Source of the DNA: Megaustenia siamemsis
Lineage: Eukaryota; Mollusca; Gastropoda; Stylommatophora; Ariophantidae
Direction: 5' to 3'
Assembly (NCBI GenBank): GCA_032433765.1
Contig: JAVIAB010000160.1
Span: forward strand, 37,470,280-37,534,279
DNA length: 64,000 bases
Shown: positions 21,546 to 33,637 of the stretch, one piece after another
How positions within the stretch are numbered: position 1 is the first letter of the stretch
Layout: every line of letters starts with the position of its first letter
Translations under genes and position numbers: made by a program
Notes under the pieces: model-generated
The model's database searches: none
The model's input: the letters and a program-made list of their open reading frames with translations, nothing else
Told to the model about the DNA's origin: nothing

Positions 21546-21764
21546 ACTTTAATTGATAAAGGTCTCACTCCACCTCTCAAAGGTGCTCCTGTAAACAGAC
21601 CATTCAGTTCGGCCAAGTAAATAGGGATCAAAGAAGGAAGGTCCCATAATTGTTGCGCAGAAGTTGGATGTGTTGGGTTCTAATATCACATCTTGCTGTA
21701 AATGACTTCACAACACAACAACATCTATTTAGTGTCCTAAAAAGGATAGGTGATGAAGAGGAAT
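21545..21764 (-). repeat. U2 repeat, copy interrupted by S2
   Basis: Reverse orientation U2: TCACTCCACCTCTCAAAGGT, GGCCAAGTAAATAGGGATCA, GAAGTTGGATGTGTTGGG, then GATAGGTGATGAAGAGGAAT where S2 is inserted. Confidence 0.6.
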
Positions 21765-22222
21765 GTTGTTTTTTGCGCTCGCCAGCATTATATCTCTACC
21801 AAAGTCCAGAGGGACTGAATTCTGCTTGAAAAATATAACTTTTTCCTATTTTTTTTAAATACCAGCAGCCATTTGCTAATGTGTACACCGCCATACAGGC
21901 AGGTATTCTCTGACTTCAGAGGTACTCTCATATTTTTGTCGCAGAGAGTTTTAATGTTTTTGGTACATTTTTGTTGATTAATTTTGGTCCAGCAGCTGCC
22001 ATTTTTGGCATAACTACTACAAATCTACTAATTTAGATTTTCACCTGAGACACAGGGTCTCCTGTTTTTCTGCGTTATCTGAGATGACCTGACATTGGAA
22101 CTCTCTATCCAGAGGCCAGGTGATTTTGAACAGTTTTTATTTCCTACCGCCTGTGATGGGAATCGAACCCGAGACCTTCTTGTCTAGAGCCTGACGTTTA
22201 ACTTCTAGACCACCTGGCCTCA
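21765..22222 (-). mobile_element. SINE S2, full length, 14-bp target-site duplication
   Basis: Minus-strand S2 of about 458 bp: the head region (CCAGGTGGTCTAGAAGTTAA, B box GGTTCGATTCCC) lies at the high-coordinate end. The low-coordinate end has the tail with GGGACTTTGG and GGCGAGCGC-like motifs. Flanked by TGATGAAGAGGAAT at 21751-21764 and 22223-22236. Its internal segment GGATAGAGAGTTCCAATGTC is single copy. Confidence 0.9.
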
Positions 22223-22311
22223 TGATGAAGAGGAATAATCATAAGTTGAATATAGAAGAGAAGATATATCTTAAAGATAAATATATTTGGTTTGTTGTGT
22301 AAACTTTCCAG

Positions 22312-22391
22312 GTAGCTCTGAGAAGTGCAAGCCAGAATATGGAGGAGACAGTGGAGAGCATGGATCTCATATTTATATTGATCATGCAGAG
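22312..22391 (+). CDS. Zinc-finger gene, exon e
   Basis: An 80-nt exon, acceptor TGTAAACTTTCCAG, donor GCAGAG|GTAATG, entry phase 1 and exit phase 0. The first two bases complete a Cys codon from exon d; then 26 codons: SSEKCKPEYGGDSGEHGSHI followed by YIDHAE. No domain. The exact phase match with exons d and f supports it. Confidence 0.83.
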
Positions 22392-22685
22392 GTAATGCTG
22401 TAGATTAGATTAGAATTGTCAGATTATGATTAATACCAGTGTGATGCCTCACTTGCGAGAAATAGAGACTCTTAGATTTTCCTTCAAGAAGAATATATTT
22501 ATCTACACATTCATACTGAACACCAGACAGAGCCTATACAGCTCAGGAAATAGAAGGTGCTTTTCAAGAGAATAAACATACTTTAGTGCTTTATTATGTT
22601 ATTAATGAATTTGATTGAAAGTCAAGATGTGAAGAATACAGGAAAATGTGCAAAAATAAGTGTTTATTTTATATTCTTTATTTCT

Positions 22686-25600
22686 TGCTTTCTTTTAGGT
22701 GTGATGTGTTGTTTGTTTCTTTCTTTTAGGTGTGCTGTGTTTTTAGTTTCCTTCATTGAGGTGTGCTGTGTTATTAGTTTCCTTCATTGAATCGTGCTGT
22801 GTTATTAGTTTCCTTCATTGAGGTGTGATGTGTTGTTTGTTTCTTTCTTTTAGGTGTGCTGTGTTATTAGTTTCTTCACTTAGGTGTGCTGTGTTATTTG
22901 TTTCCTTCATTGAGGTGTGCTATGTTATTAGTTTCCTTCACTTAGGTGTGCTGTGTTGTTAGTTTCTTCATTGAGGTGTGCTGTGTTATTAGTTTCCTTC
23001 ACTTAGGTGTGCTGTGTTGTTAGTTTCCTTCATTGAGGTGTGCTGTGTTATTAGTTTCCTTCACTTAGGTGTGCTGTGTTATTAGTTTCCTTCACTTAGG
23101 TGTGATGTTTTGTTAGTTTCCTTCATTGAGGTGTGCTGTGTTATTAGTTTCCTCCACTTAGGTGTGCTGTGTCGTTAGTTTTCTTCATTAAGGTGTGCTG
23201 TGTTATTAGTTTCCTTCACTTAGGTGTGTTGTGTTATTAGTTTCCTTCATCGAGGTGTACTATGTTATTAGTTTCCTTCACTTAGGTGTGCTGTGTTGTT
23301 AGTTTCCTTCGTTGATGTGTGCTGTGTTATTAGTTTCCTTCATTGAGGTGTGCTGTGTTATTAGTTTCCTTCACTTAGGTGTGCTGTGTTATTTGTTTCC
23401 TTCATTGAGGTGTGCTATGTTATTAGTTTCCTTCACTTAGGTGTGCTGTGTTGTTAGTTTCCTTCATTGAGGTGTGCTGTGTTATTAGTTTCCTTCACCT
23501 AGGTGTGCTGTGTTATTAGTTTCCTTCACTTAGGTGTGATGTTTTGTTAGTTTCCTTCATTGAGGTGTGCTGTGTTATTAGTTTCCTCCACTTAGGTGTG
23601 CTGTGTCGTTAGTTTTCTTCATTAAGGTGTGCTGTGTTATTAGTTTCCTTCACTTAGGTGTGTTGTGTTATTAGTTTCCTTCATTGAGGTGTACTATGTT
23701 ATTAGTTTCCTTCACTTAGATGTGCTGTGTTGTTAGTTTCCTTCGTTGATGTGTGCTGTGTTATTAGTTTCCTTCATTGAGGTGTGCTGTGTTATTAGTT
23801 TCCTTTATTGAGATGTGCTATGTTATTAGTTCCCTTCATTGAAGTGTGCTGTGTTATTAGTTTCCTTCACTTAGGTGTGCTGTGTTGTTAGTTTCATTCA
23901 TTGAGGTGTGATGTGTTGTTTGTTTCCTTCATTGAGATGTGCTGTGTTATTAATTTCCTTCATTGATGTGTGCTGTGTTATTAGTTTCCTTCATTGACAT
24001 GTGCTGTGTTATTAGTTTCCTGCATTGAGGTGTGCTGTGTTGTTAGTTTCCTTCATTGAGGTGTGATGTGTTGTTTGTTTCCTTCATTGAGATGTGCTGT
24101 GTTATTAGTTTCCTTCATTGAGATGTGCTGTGTTATTAGTTTCCTTCATTGAGATGTGCTGTGTTATTAGTTTCCTTCATTGAGATGTGCTGTGTTATTA
24201 GTTTCCTTCATTGAGGTGTGCTGTGTTATTAGTTTCCTTCATTGAGGTGTGATGTGTTGTTTGTTTCTTTCTTTTAGGTGTGCTGTGTTGTTAGTTTCCT
24301 TCACTTAGGTGTGCTGTGTTATTTGTTTCCTTCATTGAGGTGTGCTATGTTATTAGTTTCCTTCACTTAGGTGTGTTGTGTTATTAGTTTCCTTCAATTA
24401 GGTGTGTTGTGTTATTAGTTTCCTTCATTGAGGTGTGCTAAGTTATTAGTTTCCTTCACTTAGGTGTGCTGTGTTGTTAGTTTCCTTTATTGATGTGCTA
24501 TGTTATTAGTTCATTGAGGTGTGCTGTGTTATTAGTTTCCTCCACTTAGGTGTGCTGTGTCATTAGTTTTTTTTCATTGAGGTGTGCTGTGTTATTAGTT
24601 TCCTTCACTTAGGTGTGTTGTGTTATTAGTTTCCTTCATTGAGGTGTGCTATGTTATTAGTTTCCTTCACTTAGGTGTTCTGTGTTGTTAGTTCCTTCGT
24701 TGATGTGTGCTGTGTTATTAGTTTCCTTCATTGAGGTGTGCTGTGTTATTGGTTTCCTTCATTGAGATGTGCTGTGTTATTGGTTTCCTTCATTGAGATG
24801 TGCTGTGTTATTGGTTTGCTTCACTTAGGTGTGCTGTGTTATTAGTTTCCTTCACTTAGGTGTGCTGTGTTGTTAGTTTCCTTCATTGATGTGTGCTGTG
24901 TTATTACTTTCCTTCATTGAGATGTGCTGTGTTATTAGTTTCCTTCATTGAGATGTGCTGTGTTATTAGTTTCCTTCATTGAGATATGCTATGTTAATAA
25001 TTTCCTTCATTGATGTGTGCTGTGTTATTAGTTTCCTTCATTGAGATGTGCTGTGTTATGGTTTCCTTCACTTAGGTGTGCTGTGTTGTTAGTTTCCTTC
25101 ATTGAGGTGGGCTGTGTTATTAGTTTCCTTCATTGAGATATGCTATGTTAATAGTTTCCTTCATTGAGGTGTGCTGTGTTATTAGTTTCCTTCCTTGAGG
25201 TGTGCTGTGTTATTAGTTTCCTTCAATTAGGTGTGTTGTGTTATTAGTTTCCTTCATTGAGGTGTGCTAAGTTATTAGTTTCCTTCACTTAGGTGTGCTG
25301 TGTTGTGTAGTTTCTTTTATTGATGTGTGCTGTGTTATTAGTTTCCTTCACTTAGGTGTGCTATGTTGTTAGTTTCCTTCATTGATGAGTGCTGTGTTAT
25401 TAGTTTCCTTCATTGAGATGTGCTGTGTTATTGGTTTCCTTCACTTAGGTGTGCTGTGTTGTTAGTTTCCTTCATTGAGGTGGGCTGTGTTATTAGTTTC
25501 CTTCATTGAGATATGCTATGTTATTAGTTTCCTTCATTGAGGTGTGCTGTGTTATTAGTTTCCTTCCTTGAGGTGTGCTGTGTTATTAGTTTCCTTCAAT

Positions 25601-26133
25601 TAGGTGTGTTGTGTTATTAGTTTCCTTCATTGAGGTGTGCTAAGTTATTAGTTTCCTTCACTTAGGTGTGCTGTGTTGTTAGTTTCCTTTAATGATGTGT
25701 GCTGTGTTATTAGTTTCCTTCACTTAGGTGTGCTATGTTGTTAGTTTCCTTCATTGATGAGTGCTGTGTTATTAGTTTCCTTCATTGAGATGTGCTATGT
25801 TGTTAGTTTCTTTCATTGAGGTGCTACTGTGTTATTAGTTTCCTTCACTTAGGTGCGCTATGTTATTAGTTTCCTTCACTTAGGTGTGCTATGTTATTAG
25901 TTTCCTTCACTTAGGTGTGCTATGTTATTAGTTTCCTTCACTTAGGTGTGCTGTGTTATTAGTTTCCTTCACTTAGGTGTGCTGTGTTATTAGTTTCCTT
26001 CACTTAGGTGTGCTATGTTATTAGTTTCCTTCACTTAGGTGCGCTATGTTATTAGTTTCCTTCACTTAGGTGTGCTGTGTTATTAGTTTCCTTCACTTAG
26101 GTGTGCTGTGTTGTTTGTTTCCTTCATTTAGGT
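22686..26133. repeat. 31-bp minisatellite, about 110 copies, in intron e-f
   Basis: Units of the form GTGTGCTGTGTTATTAGTTT followed by CCTTCACTTAG or CCTTCATTGAG. Variants mix GTTATT/GTTGTT, GGTG/GATG and CACTTAG/CATTGAG; blocks of several units are themselves repeated (for example around 22.9-23.3 kb and 23.3-23.8 kb). The array ends 40 bp before exon f. Confidence 0.97.
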
Positions 26134-26173
26134 GTAAGTGATTTTTTTCATATATTTTAGTAATTATTTTCAG

Positions 26174-26258
26174 AACATGGAACACTCGGACAAGAAATCA
26201 TTACAATGGCAGGAAGTGCAGAAAGGAAATAATTGTAATTTATGGGGAGATAATGAAG
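26174..26258 (+). CDS. Zinc-finger gene, exon f
   Basis: An 85-nt exon with acceptor AGTAATTATTTTCAG and donor GAAG|GTAAGA, entry phase 0 and exit phase 1. It encodes NMEHSDKKSLQWQEVQKGNN followed by CNLWGDNE. The last base joins GA of exon g to give Gly. No domain. The acceptor lies just after the 31-bp array, whose units contain many similar TTCACTTAG|G sequences. Confidence 0.83.
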
Positions 26259-26431
26259 GTAAGAATCAATTATACTTGTTGTATACTACTGTTAGTGTGT
26301 TTCTGTGTGTTGTCAAAGCCAGGTAGGAGATCAGAAGAATTGTTTACCTGTAATCTACCAAACATGTTGCAACATTGGTCGGGATACACTGTGCTGTAGA
26401 AAAGAACATATATGACTTTTTATATATCATT

Positions 26432-26685
26432 CAGTAGCGTTTTTTCCTTCTACCTGTTGTTTTCCACTTGAGTGCTTGCTTTGCTATTCAGTTATTATCT
26501 CTTCTCATCACATGTCCAACGTCTTTTCTTGATTATTGATGATATTAGTGGTTGATTGGTGATTTCTATAATTTCCTCGTTGTTTTGAATTCGTTCCACG
26601 CTACACCAAGTGTTTTCCTTATTTATTTTCAAATGTGTTCAACATTGTTTCTGTGTCTTTTGTTGTTTTCCAACTCTCTATATCG
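26432..26685 (-). mobile_element. LINE-A remnant in intron f-g
   Basis: Minus strand, matches the LINE-A C-terminal coding part (CTACCTGTTGTTTTCCACTT to TTGTTGTTTTCCAACTCTC) with internal deletions, including loss of about 10 bp near 26520. Confidence 0.8.
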
Positions 26686-26850
26686 CTATGCAAAAGTTAA
26701 ATAAAAAATACTCTGTCCTGTCCACAATCTGGACTGAAAACCCAAAGCACGTAAAGTTCTTATAATATTTGCTGATATATTGGAAGAAATTATATGTTAT
26801 TTTCTTGTTTCATAGATTTTGTGCAGTATTTCAAGAGCTGAGTACTTTAA

Positions 26851-29683
<2,833 letters not shown>

Positions 29684-30305
29684 ATGGCAGAAAATGAAAC
29701 TTAATGGAAAGGATTTGTGCATTTTTAGAATTTTGTTGCAATGTGTCCTCTGTTTAAATTGAAGCCTTTGAAATATGGATATATAGAAGAATAGGTAGAA
29801 TTAGATGGAAAGAAAAGAAAACAAATGATGAAGACTTAAAACAACTAAAAATGAAAAGAGAACTACTAAATACAATTCAAACAAGACAAATGAGATTTTT
29901 TGGGTATGTTAAAAAGACACAACAGCCTACTGAAAGTAGTCTTGGAAGAGAAAATAAAAGGTAAAAGAGGCAGAGTCAGACCAAAATCTAACGTGGACTT
30001 GTAACATAAAAAGATTGATAAATCAGCTATGACAACTTGCACCATCAAAGCAAGAGACAGACCGGAATGGCGCTCCATGGTAGCCAACCTTCAATGTGAA
30101 GATAGCACTCAATGATGATGATGATGTCCTCAGTATAAATAATTGTTCAAAGATACTTTCCTACTATAAAGTATAGAGATTGATATAGCACTCTGGACAG
30201 ACCCATAGGTTATCAGTCTTTTATAATATGTGAAAGAAAGAGTGCATATAGATAGTTCTTATAGCTTGCTGGTTATATAAATGGGTGATTAAAGAAATAA
30301 ATAAA
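29684..30305 (+). promoter_or_regulatory. Probable 3' UTR of the zinc-finger gene, containing LINE-C, with AATAAA
   Basis: After the stop the first AATAAA hexamers are at 30296-30305 (overlapping AATAAATAAATAA). If used, the 3' UTR of about 620 nt would consist mostly of the LINE-C fragment. Transcript evidence is lacking. Confidence 0.4.
29761..30125 (+). mobile_element. LINE-C 3' fragment, 78 bp after the zinc-finger stop
   Basis: Plus strand: FEIWIYRRIGRIRWKEKKTN-like start, then KMKRELLNTIQTRQMRFFG-like block, KRG/RGRV block, and ATGATGATGATG tail. One extra A in TTAAAAAGACAC breaks the frame. Confidence 0.85.
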
Positions 30306-30545
30306 TAATGATTTGATTACAGCTTTACTTGGATGACAAGTTCCACAAAACAACTGGCTATTGTGGCAAATACAAATCTTTTAGCGAAACAGAAACAAAC
30401 ACACAAAAACATGAGAAGTTAACTACATTTTGAATTAATTATACAAGTTGAACTAGGGAGTATATATAAAATAACATGCAAATAGAAAATGGATGAAGCT
30501 TATTAATCCATTAGCACAATATTGACTTTTTAAAAAAGGCTTTTG
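30126..30545. other. Unassigned AT-rich sequence
   Basis: Nothing beyond the AATAAA hexamers recognised. Confidence 0.45.
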
Positions 30546-31552
30546 ACTGCAAAAATAAAGACTCATTATGGAGACAGTTCAAAACAGAATAATGCAAAAA
30601 TAAAGATTCATTGTGGAGACAGTTCAAAACAGAATAATGCAAAAATAAAGATTCATTGTGGAGACAGTTCAAAACAGAATAATGCAAAAATAAAGACTCA
30701 TTATGGAGACAGTTCAAAACAGAATAATGCAAAAATAAAGATTCATTGTGGAGACAGTTCAAAACAGAATAATGCAAAAATAAAGATTCATTGTGGAGAC
30801 AGTTCAAAACAGAATAATGCAAAAATAAAGATTCATTGTGGAGACAGTTCAAAACAGAATAATGCAAAAATAAAGATTCATTGTGGAGAATCTTGGGACA
30901 GTTCAAAACAGAATAATGCAAAAATAAAGATTCATTGTGGAGAATCTTGGGACAGTTCAAAACAGAATAATGCAAAAATAAAGATTCATTGTGGAGAATC
31001 TTGGGACAGTTCAAAACAGAATAATGCAAAAATAAAGATTCATTGTGGAGAATCTTGGGACAGTTCAAAACAGAATAATGCAAAAATAAAGATTCATTGT
31101 GGAGAATCTTGGGACAGTTCAAAACAGAATAATGCAAAAATAAAGACTCATTATGGAGACAGTTCAAAACAGAATAATGCAAAAATAAAGATTCATTGTG
31201 GAGACAGTTCAAAACAGAATAATGCAAAAATAAAGATTCATTGTGGAGACAGTTCAAAACAGAATAATGCAAAAATAAAGACTCATTATGGAGACAGTTC
31301 AAAACAGAATAATGCAAAAATAAAGATTCATTGTGGAGACAGTTCAAAACAGAATAATGCAAAAATAAAGATTCATTGTGGAGACAGTTCAAAACAGAAT
31401 AATGCAAAAATAAAGATTCATTGTGGAGACAGTTCAAAACAGAATAATGCAAAAATAAAGATTCATTGTGGAGACAGTTCAAAACAGAATAATGCAAAAA
31501 TAAAGATTCATTGTGGAGAATCTTGGGACAGTTCAAAACAGAATAATGCAAC
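30546..31552. repeat. 45/54-bp minisatellite, 21 units
   Basis: Units contain GCAAAAATAAAGATTCATTG then TGGAGACAGTTCAAAACAGA and ATAAT (45 bp). A 54-bp form inserts ATCTTGGGA. The order of types, with A = ACTCATTATGG, B = ATTCATTGTGG, L = 54 bp, is ABBABBB LLLLL ABBABBBB L. Because both unit lengths are multiples of three, long frames stay open on both strands (356 and 420 codons). I regard these as by-products of the repeat, not genes. Confidence 0.95.
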
Positions 31553-31624
31553 AACAAAAAAAAAGAATCAAAGACATTATTTCCTTTATTGTGTAATTTG
31601 CACAGAGATATGACTGAATGAATG

Positions 31625-31800
31625 GTTTCAAATTGAAACGGGGTGTAGCATGGATGTATCTGATGTCCGTTGTTATTTGGAATTGCTCTTGACTTCATAA
31701 TGCAGAAATGTTGTACAGGTAACAAATGCATTGAATTGGATACTTGGCTCTCAGAGGACCCCTGATTTTGCAAATGACATAGTTCTCAATGACAAAGTCT
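31625..31800 (+). mobile_element. LINE-A reverse transcriptase fragment around the FADD box
   Basis: The plus-strand translation shows a TG(C)...-like stretch ending ALNWILG..., then DFANDIVL where the intact LINE-A has DLDFADDILL. The first catalytic Asp of the FADD box is replaced by Asn, and a stop precedes it. Confidence 0.65.
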
Positions 31801-31996
31801 TTGCTTCTGTCTCGACGGTTCTTTTCCAGGTCTACTTGGGTCTTCTATCTTCCTAGTGGATCCTCTTTCATTGACTGTCTTGCAATATTCCTGCTCTGAT
31901 CTTCACAATGTTTGGCCAGTCCATCCTCATTTTCTTTTATCTTGATTTCTGTTTCTATTGGTATCCGGGCAGTTCGTTCCCAGAAATCAAATTTCA
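31800..31996 (-). mobile_element. LINE C-terminal fragment, unassigned
   Basis: The minus strand encodes FDFWERTARIPIETEIKIKE followed by NEDGLAKHCEDQSRN, resembling the basic/acidic C-terminal segments of LINEs. Adjoins a LINE-B tail on its right. Confidence 0.4.
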
Positions 31997-31997
31997 T

Positions 31998-32062
31998 CAT
32001 CATCAAGTACCATGCCTTCTGGCACAGGTGATCATGTCTCTTCACAACTTTTGATCTCGACA
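31998..32062 (-). mobile_element. LINE-B 3' terminal stub
   Basis: TCATCATCATCAAGTACCAT followed by TCTGGCACAGGTGATCATGT, the last 65 bp of LINE-B on the minus strand. Confidence 0.75.
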
Positions 32063-32089
32063 TATATCAGAAAAAAAATAAATCAAAAT

Positions 32090-32877
32090 TACTAAGCACA
32101 AAAATAAAGCTTAGATTTTTCAAAACAAATGTATTATCCCCCCCTTTCTTTTGTCAGTGAGAGCTGGGAAACAACTAAAGAGAAATAAAATAAATTGGAT
32201 GAGTTTACAAATAAATGTATTATCCACCCTTTCTTTTGTCAGCGAGAGCTGGGAAACAACTAAAGAAATAGAAAATAAATTGGATGAGTTTACAAACAAA
32301 TGTATTATCCCCCTTTCTTTTGTCAGCGAGAGCTGGGAAACAACTAAAGAAATAGAAAATAAATTGGATGAGTTTAAAAACAAATGTATTATCCACCCTT
32401 TCTTTTGTCAGCGAGAGCTGGGAAACAACTAAAGAAATAGAAAATAAATTGGATGAGTTTACAAACAAATGCCTCAGAAAAATACTTTATATACTATGGA
32501 ATGAATAAAAAGACTAGTACAGAAGTAAGAGAAATGTCATATATAATAAAGAGAAGAACGTGGGCTTATGTTGGTCATATGATGAGAAGAGACTAGAGAG
32601 CCTCAAAGTAAGTCCTCTGAGGGGAAACAGGGGGCAAATGAAAAAAGAACCAAGCTGGACAAACACTTAAAAGAGTACTGAGACAAGAAGCAACAATAAC
32701 ATGCATCAGCTCCCTTGCTGAGATTAAGCAACTCGCCCAGAACAGGGGTGTGTGGTGAGATACAATGCGGTTCCTGTATAAAGTTTGATGATTGAGAGTA
32801 AAGATTGTTAGACATGGAGAGTCTAGAATTTCTGTCCTGTCTGCCCTCTGCTGCTCGAAAGGATAATGAATAGATGT
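32090..32877 (+). mobile_element. LINE-A 3' fragment carrying an 85-bp tandem repeat
   Basis: Plus strand. The coding remnant corresponds to the LINE-A segment from KLRLFKSNVLSTLTYACESW onward to the 3' end (GCTCGAAAGGATAATGAATA at about 32855). A piece coding for the SESWETTKEIENKLDEF stretch is present four times in tandem. Several frameshifts, dead. Confidence 0.85.
32122..32471. repeat. 85-bp tandem repeat inside LINE-A, four copies
   Basis: Each unit starts near AAATGTATTATCC and ends GGATGAGTTTACAAAC. Units differ by a few bases. Outside the array LINE-A is single copy. Confidence 0.93.
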
Positions 32878-32886
32878 AGCTATAAA

Positions 32887-33327
32887 AATCACTTCCAGTC
32901 AATATGGCGGATAGGCGGCAGGAACCATTGAGGCCCAGTCTGAAAAAGTGTTCCTTGTTGCAGTTTCCTCATATTCCAAGTCCAGCTTGCTGCAGGAGCT
33001 ACTGAGTTTAGTGCTCTGTGCACACTGTGAGCTGTGTTTGTCATCCGGATCATGTTTCGATATTCCGATTGTTTATGTTGAATGATGATATCGTATGATG
33101 GAGGACAGTTCAGCTGCATTCACGTTCTGTGCCGCTTGGCCTTATGTCTTTTGGCATGTGGCGTAGCTGCTATAATGGGGACTGCTGCAGCCTTTCTTTG
33201 TTTGGATTCCTCAATGAGATGCGTTTTAATTCGGATAATTCCACTTTCACGGACGGTTGAGCAATTATGGATTTTTAATTCGTTTGTAGTGATACCGGAG
33301 CCTTCGACTAACCATAACCGTAAAAAT
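32887..33327 (-). repeat. U1 repeat, copy 2
   Basis: Reverse complement of 5025-5452, from ACTTCCAGTCAATATGGCGG to CTTCGACTAACCATAACCG. The reading frame open in copies 1 and 3 is shifted near its start here. Confidence 0.8.
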
Positions 33328-33637
33328 GGAAGAAATTGAGTTAGTAAGAAGCTTTCTGTTATAGTAAAACGTGTGAGGCATCAATTGAGAGGGAGAACTC
33401 TCAAAGTTCACTTAAATTGCAAGAATTCACAATTCAGGGTAGCAGCCATGTGTCCAGATGATAGTGAGCTACTTGCCATACAGACGAACACGTTCACATC
33501 TACGGACCAACCAACATAAGAATAAATGCGCATGCCTAACAAGTGCTGATGCAAACTTAGTGGGTTTTTTTTCTCTCCACTGTCTCACGCGTTTTTTTTT
33601 TTTAAACATAAGCTTATTTGTAATAATAGCACAGAAG
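33328..33637. other. Unassigned sequence
   Basis: No shared repeat or frame recognised. Confidence 0.4.

Noticed and set aside
30511..31773. 420-codon minus-strand and 356-codon plus-strand frames as repetitive protein genes
   Set aside because: Both strands are open only because the 45/54-bp units are multiples of three and lack stops; there is no promoter, splice or homology support.
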